NCBI RefSeq assembly: GCF_009720525.1
Contig: NZ_CP043930.1
Location: 1,833,501 to 1,897,500 of the forward strand
DNA from: Gimesia benthica
GTDB taxonomy: Bacteria; Planctomycetota; Planctomycetia; Planctomycetales; Planctomycetaceae
DNA: 64,000 nt
Reading direction: 5' to 3'
The notes below the pieces were generated by a model. The model had not been told where the DNA came from, made no database searches, and was given only the letters and a program-made list of their open reading frames with translations. This document shows positions 45,967 to 54,980 of the stretch, one piece after another. The position numbers and the translations under genes were made by a program. Every line of letters starts with the position of its first letter. The first letter of the stretch is position 1.

Positions 45967-48900
45967 TCAATCCACAAACAGAAACTCGTTCGAAGAAATC
46001 AGTACCCGGCACAGGCTCTGCCAGGTCCGCTGCTCCTGCTCTTCCGGTTTCATCTTCAGCGGCTCGAGTTCCTGCCTATACTGATCCAGGTAAGCCAGTG
46101 CCCGCGACACCTCTAACTCGCTCGCCGGCCGACTGTAAACCCGCTCGTAAACCAGCTTAACCTTCCCCGCCCGATCCAGGTGCGTCTCGTGCAGCACCTG
46201 CTCCGCGAAGTCGCCGGTCTGCTGCATGATGAAATCGCTGTTCATCATAAATAACGCCTGCGGTGCGACCGTCGTATGTACCCGGTTCCCGGACAGCACA
46301 CTCGGATCGGCAAAATCAAAGGCCTGCAAAACTTCATACAACGCACTTCTCACAATCGGCAGATAAACCGAACGCCGGTTGGTCTGATACATTACAGGAT
46401 TGACGTTTCGCGTACTGGTGACGTACTTCCGATTCTCGACCCCCAGCATCGAACCGCCCATCTCCAGGTCTAGATTGCCGCACACCTTCAGAATCGAATC
46501 CCGAATCGCCTCCGCTTCCAGACGCTTGCGATTCACCCGCCACATCAGACGGTTCTCGGGATCACGTGCCGCCAGCTCCGGATTGTACTCAGAACTCATC
46601 TGGTACGTCGACGAAAGCATGATCAGCCGATGCATCTCTTTGATCGACCAGCCCTGCTTCACAAACTGCACTGCCAGCCAGTCCAGCAGTTCTGGATGCG
46701 TGGGACGTTCTCCCAGATTTCCAAAGTTGTCCGGCGTTCTGACCAGTCCGTCACCAAAGTGCCACCGCCAGATCCGGTTCACCATCACGCGAGCCGTCAG
46801 CGGATGCGAACCGCTGGTCAGCCACTCTGCCAGCTGCAGTCGACCGCTGTGCTGGTCATCGATGGGGGTCTGCTCTTCGCCCTCAATGATCTGCAAAAAT
46901 TGCCGGGGGACTTCTTTCCCCAGCGTGAAATGACTGCCCCGCAAATGCACTTTCAAGTTTTCCGGCTTCTGCTCGGAGACCGACATCGCCGTCGGGTAGA
47001 CGGGCAAAGCCGCTTCCTGTTTTTTCTTCTGCTCACGCCGGGCTGTCAGTTTCTTTTGAGCCGCCTCTGCATACCAGGTCTCCCGATCTGAAGGCAAGGC
47101 AAACAGGGACTTCGTATCGGTCAGCATCTGCCGCAGCTTTTCCCGCTGTGGCTCAGGCAGTCCCTTCGCCTCTTTCCCGGCTTCCGTTTTCTGATAAGCC
47201 TCCCACTCTGCCTGCACTTCCTCAAACAGATCCCCGTAAAGCGCAGCGGCTTTCAGAATCCGATCTTTCTCCGGAAGTTCATTCAATCCACTGAAGCGTT
47301 CCCAGGTGGGACTCAACGTTTCGGGTACCGATCCTTTTTGAATCAGATGATTCCAGATGGCAAACGGCGAATCCGGGTCTTCGGCGGACTTTTTAATCAA
47401 TGAAGCCCACTGCAGCGTCAGACTCGAAACCAGATTCTCCGGAACCGGGATCTCAGCCAGCACACCACCGGGCTGCTCAGTCGCGGTGCGGGGCTCTGCA
47501 ACCAGCAGCTTGTCAATGTGCGGGAAAGGAATCTTGCTCTCCAGCCGTACCCGGTTCTTCCCCTGCTTCAATGCATAGAAACCTTCCACCTTCCACTCTT
47601 GCGACTTGGGATACCAGCTGCCGGTCACCGCGCTGGCCGCATCTTTCTTGACCAGCTCACCGTTGATCGAAAGTTCCACCGGCCGGGACTGAGCCGCCGC
47701 ATAGCGAATTTCCAACTGATAGCGGCCGGCTTTCGGGACCTCAATTTCATACTCGGCAATGTTGGGCAGTGTCCCCTTGTTATAGATGACGCCAATCCCC
47801 TCGCCGTACCCGGTCGTCGCTTTCTTCACGTTACCGGTCTGAAAGTTTTCCGCTTCGACCAGGATAGCCGCGTGAGACTTATAAGCACCGGGGTCGGCAC
47901 CAATCGGACCGGTCGATTTCAACAGTTGATCGTGATAGTTTTTAATCGCAGACGCCAGGAGATAATCGCGGGACCGCTTTCGCGCCGCACTCAGAAACCG
48001 TTCATCGGCCTGTTTCACAATCTGCTTAATCTCAGCATCCAGCTTCGCGATCTGCTGTTTCTGCTGTTCCAGCGCCTGGATCTCTTCCGGACTGGCCAGC
48101 ATCTGTTCCTGCCAGCGGGCGACCACCTTGAAGTTCTCCATCGTCTTCGTACTTTTGAAGATCCCCGCCAGCGAGTAGTAATCTTCAATCGGAATCGGAT
48201 CGAACTTATGCGAATGGCAGCGGGCACACCCCAGGGTCAGCCCCATGAAAGTCCGCCCCACCGTATCCAGCTGTTCGTCGATGATATCCATCTGCATTTT
48301 GACCTGATCATCTTCGGCCAGCATCTTGGCCCCGATCGACAGGAAGCCGGTCGCTGTGATTTTTTCGGGACGGTTCTCAGCCCCCGGTTGATTCGCAAGA
48401 ATGTCTCCCGCCAGCTGTTCCTGCACAAACTGATCGAAAGGTTTATCCTGGTTGAAGGCAGCGATCACATAATCCCGATAGCGGAACGCGTTCGCGTACG
48501 ACAGGTTTTCATCGAGACCGTTCGAATCCGCATAACGTGCCACATCCAGCCAGTGCCGCCCCCAGCGCTCACCATAGCGCGGTGATGCCAGCAGACGGTC
48601 AATCACTTTCGCAAACGCATCCTGGGAATCGTCGGCCAGAAATGCTTCGACTTCCTTACTCGTTGGAGGCAGGCCGATCAGATCGAACGTCGCCCGCCTG
48701 ATCAGCGTCCGCTTATCCGCGCGTGAGGCCGGCTCCGCGTCCGCCTGTTCCAGACGCGCCAGTACAAACTGATCCAGAGGCTGCTGTGCCCACTCCCGAT
48801 TGCGGGTTTGCGGCACCGCAGGTTCCCGCGGCGGTTGAAAGGCCCAGAACTCCTGCTCTGCTTTCGTAAACAGCGGCCCTGTCTCCCCCGCGGCTTCTTT

Positions 48901-49305
48901 GCGGATTTCCGAGATCGGCTTCGCATTCGGCCAGTAAGCGCCTGCCTCAACCCATTGAATCAGATCGGCAATCGCCTTCTGGCTCAACTTATCTTTCAGG
49001 GGCATATGCAACTGCCCGCTGTGCTGGACCGCGCTGATCAGCAGGCTCTCTTTCGGCTTGCCCGGCACCAGGGCAGGACCCCGCTCGCCTCCTCGAATCA
49101 ATCCTGACAGCGAATCCACTCGTAACCCACTCTCGATGGAATCTTCACTGTGGCAATCATAACATTCGGCAATCAGCAACGGACGAATCCGTTTCTCGAA
49201 GAATTCCGCCTGCTTCAGATCCGCTTCCGCCGCGAATAACGTACGTTTCTCGACCGCAGAAACGAGGCAGAAGAATCCAAATGCCAATAGCAACAGTCGT
49301 CTCAT
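45967..49305 (-). CDS. PSCyt1-DUF1549-DUF1553 secreted cytochrome-like protein (copy B)
   Basis: 1112 residues with a signal peptide (about 1-25). The N-terminal planctomycete cytochrome C (PSCyt1) domain has CYDCH (near 53) and the SLLISAVQHSGQLHMPLKDKLS motif. DUF1549 is at about 150-360 (LDQFVLARLEQAD, LIRRATFDLIGLPPTSKEVEAFL, RYGERWGRHWLDVARYADSNG, CARCHSHKFDPIPIEDYYSLAGIFKST). A carbohydrate-binding-like beta-sandwich is inserted at about 480-590 (EAENFQTGNVKK). DUF1553 is at about 800-1095 (WLTSGSHPLTARVMVNRIWRWHFGDGLVRTPDNFG). The last residues SNEFLFVD are the family end. Operon partner of DUF1501 copy B. Biochemical role unknown; haem-based redox is inferred. Confidence 0.92.
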   Translation of the reverse strand: MRRLLLLAFGFFCLVSAVEKRTLFAAEADLKQAEFFEKRIRPLLIAECYDCHSEDSIESGLRVDSLSGLIRGGERGPALVPGKPKESLLISAVQHSGQLHMPLKDKLSQKAIADLIQWVEAGAYWPNAKPISEIRKEAAGETGPLFTKAEQEFWAFQPPREPAVPQTRNREWAQQPLDQFVLARLEQADAEPASRADKRTLIRRATFDLIGLPPTSKEVEAFLADDSQDAFAKVIDRLLASPRYGERWGRHWLDVARYADSNGLDENLSYANAFRYRDYVIAAFNQDKPFDQFVQEQLAGDILANQPGAENRPEKITATGFLSIGAKMLAEDDQVKMQMDIIDEQLDTVGRTFMGLTLGCARCHSHKFDPIPIEDYYSLAGIFKSTKTMENFKVVARWQEQMLASPEEIQALEQQKQQIAKLDAEIKQIVKQADERFLSAARKRSRDYLLASAIKNYHDQLLKSTGPIGADPGAYKSHAAILVEAENFQTGNVKKATTGYGEGIGVIYNKGTLPNIAEYEIEVPKAGRYQLEIRYAAAQSRPVELSINGELVKKDAASAVTGSWYPKSQEWKVEGFYALKQGKNRVRLESKIPFPHIDKLLVAEPRTATEQPGGVLAEIPVPENLVSSLTLQWASLIKKSAEDPDSPFAIWNHLIQKGSVPETLSPTWERFSGLNELPEKDRILKAAALYGDLFEEVQAEWEAYQKTEAGKEAKGLPEPQREKLRQMLTDTKSLFALPSDRETWYAEAAQKKLTARREQKKKQEAALPVYPTAMSVSEQKPENLKVHLRGSHFTLGKEVPRQFLQIIEGEEQTPIDDQHSGRLQLAEWLTSGSHPLTARVMVNRIWRWHFGDGLVRTPDNFGNLGERPTHPELLDWLAVQFVKQGWSIKEMHRLIMLSSTYQMSSEYNPELAARDPENRLMWRVNRKRLEAEAIRDSILKVCGNLDLEMGGSMLGVENRKYVTSTRNVNPVMYQTNRRSVYLPIVRSALYEVLQAFDFADPSVLSGNRVHTTVAPQALFMMNSDFIMQQTGDFAEQVLHETHLDRAGKVKLVYERVYSRPASELEVSRALAYLDQYRQELEPLKMKPEEQEQRTWQSLCRVLISSNEFLFVD

Positions 49306-49650
49306 AGCTCAGCATCCTGGCACGCTTGTAATGTAACTGACAATACTTAGGCGCTTGATTGATTACACGGGAATGAAGCTTGGGTCGGAAGGATCAGCCT
49401 GACAGCAAACTGATTATATATAATATATAATCTATTCCAGATGCACTTTCAACCACAGTCTGAAAGATCTTCGGCACTTTCTGAAATTGCCGGAATCTGC
49501 CTCAGTCCGCTCTGATGTGACAGCCGGTCGCCATTCAGCAGAAACGCCGGGATAACAATGCACGACATGGCTCAGGATGACAACCAGTTATACCCTTTGG
49601 GACGAACCGAAAAAGGGCAACCTGTTCAGTGAAAGACGCTCTCACCCCAA
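49306..49650. other. Intergenic region, no gene seen
   Basis: About 350 bases between the start of the DUF1549 gene and the pheT terminator. An alternating TA-rich stretch (TATATATAATATATAATC, 49415-49432) is the only feature; read leftward it can give -10-like hexamers (TATAAT-type) for the DUF1549 gene. Nothing else was identified. Confidence 0.4.
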
Positions 49651-49687
49651 CGAAAAAAGCACACCCCAAACCGTTGAGGTGTGCTTT
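49651..49687 (-). terminator. Intrinsic terminator of pheST
   Basis: Perfect 10-bp stem AAAGCACACC / GGTGTGCTTT (49656-49665, 49678-49687) with a 12-base loop; on the minus strand it ends in TTTTTT. It starts 37 nt after the pheT stop. The A/T flanks also make it usable rightward. Confidence 0.88.
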
Positions 49688-49723
49688 GAATTCAATCGAT
49701 TGCATCGGCGGCAGCAGCGACCG

Positions 49724-52174
49724 TTACCGCTGGACTGCTCCATGTTCGGACTGCAGCTGCTTCACCACAAAGTCCATCAGTTGCTGCGCTTCACCCGAGG
49801 TCAACGTGTGGTTCGCATCGCGGAACAGCATCCGGATCGTCAGGCTCTTGGCCCCCTCTCCCACGCTCTCACCGACGAACGTATCGATACAGACCACGTT
49901 CTCCAGCTTCGGCTGCAGGCTGATCTCCCCTTCGCTCTCCTTGCGGGGTTCTGTCTCCAGATTCTCCACGGCCGCAGCAAAGGCATTCTCCAGCGACCGC
50001 TCGATCTCCAGGTAAGGCAGATCGACGGGTACCAGAATCGAAATATCGCGGGCAATCACCTGGGTTCGTGCCAGACCGGCGAACATCCGGGCCGGTCCTC
50101 TCCCCTTCAGCAGCGTCGAGATATCCAGTTCGAAACCATACAGGGGCACGCGTGCCCGGTCTTTGATTCCCAGGGCTCCCAGATCGATGCGGCCCAGCGC
50201 CCCGATCCGCTCGCCGTCATGTGAAATCACCGCAAACTCTTCCACCCGGTAACCCAGGGCCGGCTCTTCATTGGTGTAGGTGACCTGCTCGACTTCCAGA
50301 TGTGCCAGCAGGTTTTCCAGCAGCCCCTTGGCACGCAGGAAGTCGATCTCGCTCTCCCGGGCAATCCAGGCAGCGTCATTGATCGGACCGCCCAGTACGC
50401 CGCCGACCATCCACCGCTCATCGTTTTCAGAATTGTTCTCGCGGAAGGTCCGGTCGATTTCGAAGAAGCGGAAACTGCTGGCCCCGCGGCGAGCATTCCG
50501 TTCCGCGACTTCCACCAGGCTCCCCACCAGACTCTGACGCAGCGTCGTCATCTCCTTGGAAATCGGGTTCTGCACCTGAATCGATTCGCCCGGCCACTGG
50601 CTGAACGCCAGCGCGGTCTGCTCGGTCGTCAGCGGCGGTGTCCGGCTTTCCAGGAATCCGTTTCCGGCCAGGAAGCTCGCAATTTTGCTTCGCAGCGTAT
50701 CCGCTTCGGAATATCGCCCCTTGGTCGTAGTCGCCACCATCGGCTTCATCACGATACTGTCATAACGCAACAGCCGGGCCACATCCTCGGCCAGCACCAC
50801 CGGGTTATTCACATCCACCCGCCAGGTCGGCACCGAAATGGTCTTATCGTCGTGCGTCATTTCCAGCTTGGAAAGACAGTCCGTAATCTGCTGATTTGTA
50901 ATCTCGGCACCCAGGATTTTCGAAATGCGTGGTGCATCCAGGGGGAACTGTGTTGGCTGTTTAACGTTGGGATAACTGTCCGTCACAGGCGAAGCCGGCT
51001 TAGCTCCAGAGAGTTCCGGATCCTGCAGCAGCTCCGCAGCCCGGTTGAACGCGCCACTCAGCATCCCGTTCGGATCGGTTCCCCGCTCGAAACGATAGGA
51101 AGAATCCGTGCTGATCTTCAGCTTGCGGGACGAAGTCCGGATGCAGACCGGATCGAAACAGGCCGACTCCAGCAGAATCCGTTTCGACTCAGTCGTCGTC
51201 TGCGAATCTGAGCCCCCCATGATGCCGGCCAGCGCGATCGGTTTCTCACCATCGGCAATCACCAGCGGCTGCTCTTTGGCATCGATCTCTGTCTCATCCA
51301 GCAGTTTCAGGGTTTCGCCCTCTTTAATCCGGCGGACTTCGATCTTGTTCCCTTTCAGGCTGTCAAAATCGAAAGCATGCAGCGGCTGTCCCCATTCCAG
51401 CATCACGAAGTTGGTGATGTCGACCACGTTGTTGATCGCACGCAGACCGGCCGTCTGCAACCGGCTCTGCAGCCAGTGAGGTGACTTCCGCACCTGGACG
51501 CAGTCAAATACCTGGCATGTATAACGTGAGCAGAGTGAATCGTCGGCAATCTCGACAGCCACAGCGTCACCCGCCCCCGCAGAACTCAATTCACGGGCAC
51601 TCGGATATTTCAATTCCATGTCGAGAACGGCAGCCACTTCGCGGGCCACACCAATCATCCCCAGGCAGTCGGGACGGTTCGGCAGTACCGAGACTTCCAC
51701 CAGCGATTCTTCAATCGGAGCGACCGACGGCAGACTGGCTCCCAGCGTCGCTTCGTCTTCGAAGACCTGCAGCCCCGTCGAACGGGCAATCAGCCCCATC
51801 TCGCCGTCCAGGCAGATCATCCCCTGGGACAATGTTCCTTTGATCTTGCCTTCGGAAATCAGGGCTCCACTGGGCAGCTTCGTACCGGCCACCGCCACGG
51901 GCACGCCCCAGCCCACTTCCACCGGATGCGCGGTCGCACAGACAATGGTAATCAGTTTCCCTTTTTGGATTTCCACCTGGCATTCGAACAGATGATCTGC
52001 ACCGGCCAGCGGCTTCTTCTCCCGGATAAAACCGATCCGGATGGGCGCCAGGGCCTGGCCCAGGTGATGTTCTTCTTCGATTTCCAGCCCGACCGTCATC
52101 AGGGCATCCAGCAGTTCGCTCTCTTTGCAATCCGCCGACAGGTAATCGCGCAACCAACCAGTATTAATGTGCAT
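49724..52174 (-). CDS. pheT: Phenylalanine-tRNA ligase beta subunit
   Basis: 816 residues, normal length for the bacterial subunit. Domains: N-terminal B1 plus OB-fold tRNA-binding domain (about 1-150; LKYP-type start MHINTGWLRDYLS, GALISEGKIKGTLSQGMICLDGEMGL); B3/B4 editing domain (about 200-370; RPDCLGMIGVAREVAAVL, INNVVDITNFVMLEWGQPLHAFDFD, LAGIMGG); B5 (about 400-480; ISKILGAEI, VPTWRVDVNNPVVLAEDVARLLRYD); a degenerate catalytic-like core; C-terminal anticodon-binding FDX-ACB (about 715-808; DISILVPVDLPYLEIERSL). With PheS it forms the tetramer that charges tRNA-Phe and hydrolyses mischarged Tyr. Co-transcribed with pheS, 53 bp apart. Confidence 0.98.
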   Translation of the reverse strand: MHINTGWLRDYLSADCKESELLDALMTVGLEIEEEHHLGQALAPIRIGFIREKKPLAGADHLFECQVEIQKGKLITIVCATAHPVEVGWGVPVAVAGTKLPSGALISEGKIKGTLSQGMICLDGEMGLIARSTGLQVFEDEATLGASLPSVAPIEESLVEVSVLPNRPDCLGMIGVAREVAAVLDMELKYPSARELSSAGAGDAVAVEIADDSLCSRYTCQVFDCVQVRKSPHWLQSRLQTAGLRAINNVVDITNFVMLEWGQPLHAFDFDSLKGNKIEVRRIKEGETLKLLDETEIDAKEQPLVIADGEKPIALAGIMGGSDSQTTTESKRILLESACFDPVCIRTSSRKLKISTDSSYRFERGTDPNGMLSGAFNRAAELLQDPELSGAKPASPVTDSYPNVKQPTQFPLDAPRISKILGAEITNQQITDCLSKLEMTHDDKTISVPTWRVDVNNPVVLAEDVARLLRYDSIVMKPMVATTTKGRYSEADTLRSKIASFLAGNGFLESRTPPLTTEQTALAFSQWPGESIQVQNPISKEMTTLRQSLVGSLVEVAERNARRGASSFRFFEIDRTFRENNSENDERWMVGGVLGGPINDAAWIARESEIDFLRAKGLLENLLAHLEVEQVTYTNEEPALGYRVEEFAVISHDGERIGALGRIDLGALGIKDRARVPLYGFELDISTLLKGRGPARMFAGLARTQVIARDISILVPVDLPYLEIERSLENAFAAAVENLETEPRKESEGEISLQPKLENVVCIDTFVGESVGEGAKSLTIRMLFRDANHTLTSGEAQQLMDFVVKQLQSEHGAVQR

Positions 52175-52227
52175 CGTTTTCTCTCTATGCCAGAAAAATT
52201 ACGTCAGTGAGTGTTCCGAAAGAATAA

Positions 52228-53211
52228 TTAGAACTGACGTAAAAACGCTTCTTCGTTTTCATACATGTAGCGGATATCGGTAATGCCGTGCCGGATCATC
52301 GCCATCCGGTCCAGCCCCAGGCCAAAGGCAAAGCCCTGCCATTTCTCGGGGTCGACACCACCGGCTTCCAGGACTTCGGGACGAATCATTCCCGCGCCCA
52401 GAATCTCCAGCCACTTCCCGTTGAACATCACATCCACTTCCGCGCTCGGCGTGGTGAACGGGAAATAACTCGGGCGGAACCGGAGCTGCACATCGTCGCC
52501 AAACAGACTGCTGGCCACCTGGTACAACACCCATTTCAGATCCGCAAAACTGATATTCTCATCAATGGCGATCACGTCCAGCTGATGGAAAATCGGGAAG
52601 TGCGACGCGTCAATCTCGTCCCGCCGGTAACAGCGTCCCGAGGTCATCGCCCGCAAGGGCGGCGGACCGAACTGCTTCATCGCCCGTGTCTGGAACGCCG
52701 AAGTATGGGTTCGCAGCACATTCCCTTTGGTGGTGTAGAACGAGTCGTGCATGTCCCGCGCGGGATGCCAATCGGGCGTGTTCAAGGCATCAAAGTTGAA
52801 GAACTCCGATTCGACTTCCGGGTAATCGTCGTAACGAAATCCCAGGCCGAGCAGAATCGATTTCACCTCTTCCATCGTCGCGATCAGCGGATGGCGGTGA
52901 CCCGGCAGCGTTCGAACGCCGGGCAGCGTCACATCGACCATCTCGAGGTCCGGCCCCGATTTCTCGCTGGCTTCCAGAGCCTCTTTGCGATCATTCAAGG
53001 CACTCTGAATTCGTTCCTTGACGCTGTTGAGCATCTTCCCGAATTCACGCTTCTCCTCGGGGGACAGCGATTTCAGTTCGGCCTGCAGGGCTCTCAGTTT
53101 TCCCTTTTTCCCCAGGTACTGGACACGCACCTCATCCAGTTCGGCAAGGGTTGTGGCAGCTGCCATACTCTCTACCGCGGTTTCGACCAGCGCGTCGTTG
53201 TTGTCAGCCAT
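52228..53211 (-). CDS. pheS: Phenylalanine-tRNA ligase alpha subunit
   Basis: 327 residues. N-terminal coiled coil (about 20-85; EVRVQYLGKKGKLRALQAELKSLSPEEKREFG) for tRNA binding, then the class II catalytic core: PGHRHPLIATMEEV, motif 2 MTSGRCYRRDEIDASHFPIFHQLD (about 200-223), and motif 3 GFAFGLGLDRMAMIRHGI (about 292-309). All expected residues for Phe activation are present. It has its own predicted promoter about 120-150 bp upstream, so it is independent of the DUF1501 gene before it. No Phe-rich leader peptide or T-box was found in the 298-bp gap. Confidence 0.98.
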   Translation of the reverse strand: MADNNDALVETAVESMAAATTLAELDEVRVQYLGKKGKLRALQAELKSLSPEEKREFGKMLNSVKERIQSALNDRKEALEASEKSGPDLEMVDVTLPGVRTLPGHRHPLIATMEEVKSILLGLGFRYDDYPEVESEFFNFDALNTPDWHPARDMHDSFYTTKGNVLRTHTSAFQTRAMKQFGPPPLRAMTSGRCYRRDEIDASHFPIFHQLDVIAIDENISFADLKWVLYQVASSLFGDDVQLRFRPSYFPFTTPSAEVDVMFNGKWLEILGAGMIRPEVLEAGGVDPEKWQGFAFGLGLDRMAMIRHGITDIRYMYENEEAFLRQF

Positions 53212-53331
53212 TATAATTCTTCAGGTTTTCAAAGTTATCTAAGACTGGAATTCAGCACTTTACAGATCCGCAACAGGCACATATCTCAAGGATTGACAAC
53301 GAGTTGCGCGCAAAGCCCACCAAAGCAAAGG

Positions 53332-53360
53332 ATTGTACCGATTCCAGCGAAATTCTGCAA
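53332..53360 (-). promoter_or_regulatory. Sigma-70-type promoter of pheST
   Basis: On the minus strand, TTGCAG (53360-53355) and TACAAT (53337-53332) are 17 bp apart; four and five of six positions match consensus. The start would be near 53325, giving a leader of about 113 nt before pheS. Sequence prediction only. Confidence 0.5.
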
Positions 53361-53396
53361 CCACCCACAGCGGGGCCATACGCATCACCAGAACCC

Positions 53397-53425
53397 CTTA
53401 AACACTTTCGGTTTAAGGGCTTTTG
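53397..53425 (+). terminator. Hairpin between DUF1501 copy C and pheS
   Basis: Perfect 9-bp stem CCCTTAAAC / GTTTAAGGG (about 53396-53418) with a 7-base loop and CTTTTG on the plus side. On the minus strand, the direction of the flanking genes, the T-run is poor. It lies just upstream of the pheS promoter and may separate the DUF1501 transcript from pheST. Confidence 0.45.
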
Positions 53426-53509
53426 AACAGAATCGAGAAACATGACAGGAATCCTTTCCCTGTGGACAGTCTTCAGAATGATCAGGTTCCCTCCTGCGAT
53501 CGGTCCTGT

Positions 53510-54919
53510 TTAGCTGGTCATAATCTCATGCACGACTTCGCCGTACACATCGGTCAAACGGAAATCGCGGCCCGCATAACGATAGGTTAGCCGCTTATGA
53601 TCCATGCCCATCAGATGCAGCAGTGTCGCATGCAGATCGTGGATATGCACCTTGTCCCGGGTCGCGTAGTATCCATACTCGTCGGTCGCTCCGTGCACAT
53701 GCCCCTTCTTCACCCCGGCTCCCGCCAGCCACATCGTGTACCCCTGCGGATTATGATCGCGGCCGTTCTTCCCCTGGGCAATCGGGGTCCGGCCGAATTC
53801 ACCGCCCCAGACAACCAGTGTATCTTCCAGCAACCCGCGCTGCTTCAGATCCGCCAACAGCCCGGCGATCGGCTTGTCGACCTGTTGCGAGTTCCGTTCG
53901 TGTCCACTCTTGAGTCCGCTGTGCTGATCCCAGCGATTGTTCCCCAGCGCGACTTCGATGTAACGCACGCCCGCCTCGGCGAACCGTCGCGCCATCAGAC
54001 ACTGACGCCCGAAGTTCTCCGTCGTCTTGTCATCGATCCCATATAGCACGTGCGTCTCTTTCGTCTCGGCACTCAAATCCATCAGCGTGGGCACTTCCGA
54101 CTGCATCCGGAAAGCAAGCTCGTAAGAGTTAATCACCCCTTCGATTTCATTATCGACTTTGACCTCTTTCAGATGTCGTTCGTTCATCGCCTGCAGTAGC
54201 GACAGCTGTTTCCGCTGCTCAAGGGCCGACGTGCTGTTGTTCGCCAGGAACTTGATCTGTGCCTCTTTGGCTTTGGTATCCGCATCGCCAATCGCCGTCC
54301 CCTGGAAAACCGCAGGCAGAAACGCGCTCCCGTAATTCCGCACGCCCCCATGTCCCCGCGAAGGACAGATCGAGATGAACCCGGGCAGATTGTTGTTCTC
54401 GGTCCCCAGTCCATACACCATCCACGATCCGACCGAAGGCCGCACCAGGCTGTCCGAACCGGTATGCAGCTTCATCACCGCCTGCCCGTGCGACTGACCG
54501 TTGGTGTGCATCGAATTGATCACGCACAAATCGTCCGCGTGCTCCGCCACGTTATCAAACAGTTCCGAAATCCACAGGCCACTCTCTCCCCGCTGTTTGA
54601 ATTTCCAGGGAGACTTCATCAGTCGCAAATTTTCCTGCGATGACTTCTCGATGTTCTTCGCCGCCTTGAAAGGCAGACGCTGACCATCCTCTTTGTTCAA
54701 CCGGGGCTTATAGTCGAACGTATCCACGTGGCTCGGACCGCCATGCATAAACAGAAAGATCACCCGCTTCGCCCGCGGCGCAAAGTGCGGCTCCTTCGAC
54801 GCCAGCGGCGACGCACTCTTGAGCGCTGCTTCCGCGCTCAAGCCCGCCAGGGCCATATATCCGAAACCACAAGCCGAAGACTTCAACATCTGACGTCGGG
54901 AGAAATTCAATGCATCCAT
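53510..54919 (-). CDS. DUF1501 family Tat-exported protein (copy C)
   Basis: 469 residues. Tat signal [21 protein letters not shown] (about 6-26). The body carries the family motifs: [152 protein letters not shown]. It is closely related to copy B over the full length, so the two gene pairs arose by duplication. The partner DUF1553 gene ends 61 bp upstream. Confidence 0.92.
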   Translation of the reverse strand: MDALNFSRRQMLKSSACGFGYMALAGLSAEAALKSASPLASKEPHFAPRAKRVIFLFMHGGPSHVDTFDYKPRLNKEDGQRLPFKAAKNIEKSSQENLRLMKSPWKFKQRGESGLWISELFDNVAEHADDLCVINSMHTNGQSHGQAVMKLHTGSDSLVRPSVGSWMVYGLGTENNNLPGFISICPSRGHGGVRNYGSAFLPAVFQGTAIGDADTKAKEAQIKFLANNSTSALEQRKQLSLLQAMNERHLKEVKVDNEIEGVINSYELAFRMQSEVPTLMDLSAETKETHVLYGIDDKTTENFGRQCLMARRFAEAGVRYIEVALGNNRWDQHSGLKSGHERNSQQVDKPIAGLLADLKQRGLLEDTLVVWGGEFGRTPIAQGKNGRDHNPQGYTMWLAGAGVKKGHVHGATDEYGYYATRDKVHIHDLHATLLHLMGMDHKRLTYRYAGRDFRLTDVYGEVVHEIMTS

Positions 54920-54980
54920 AGCCTATCCAACTCTCTCTATAACAGTAAACCAACTCGAAACTCAGGTTTCAGTTGTCAGT

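Noticed and set aside
49577-50224. 215-codon frame antisense to the pheT 3' end
   Set aside because: Spans the pheT terminator and is a shadow of pheT.
53252-53443. Possible leader peptide controlling pheST
   Set aside because: The 63-codon frame is not rich in Phe and most of it lies upstream of the predicted transcription start.
52288-53445. Frame of 385 codons antisense to pheS
   Set aside because: pheS on the other strand is certain; this frame has no family features.
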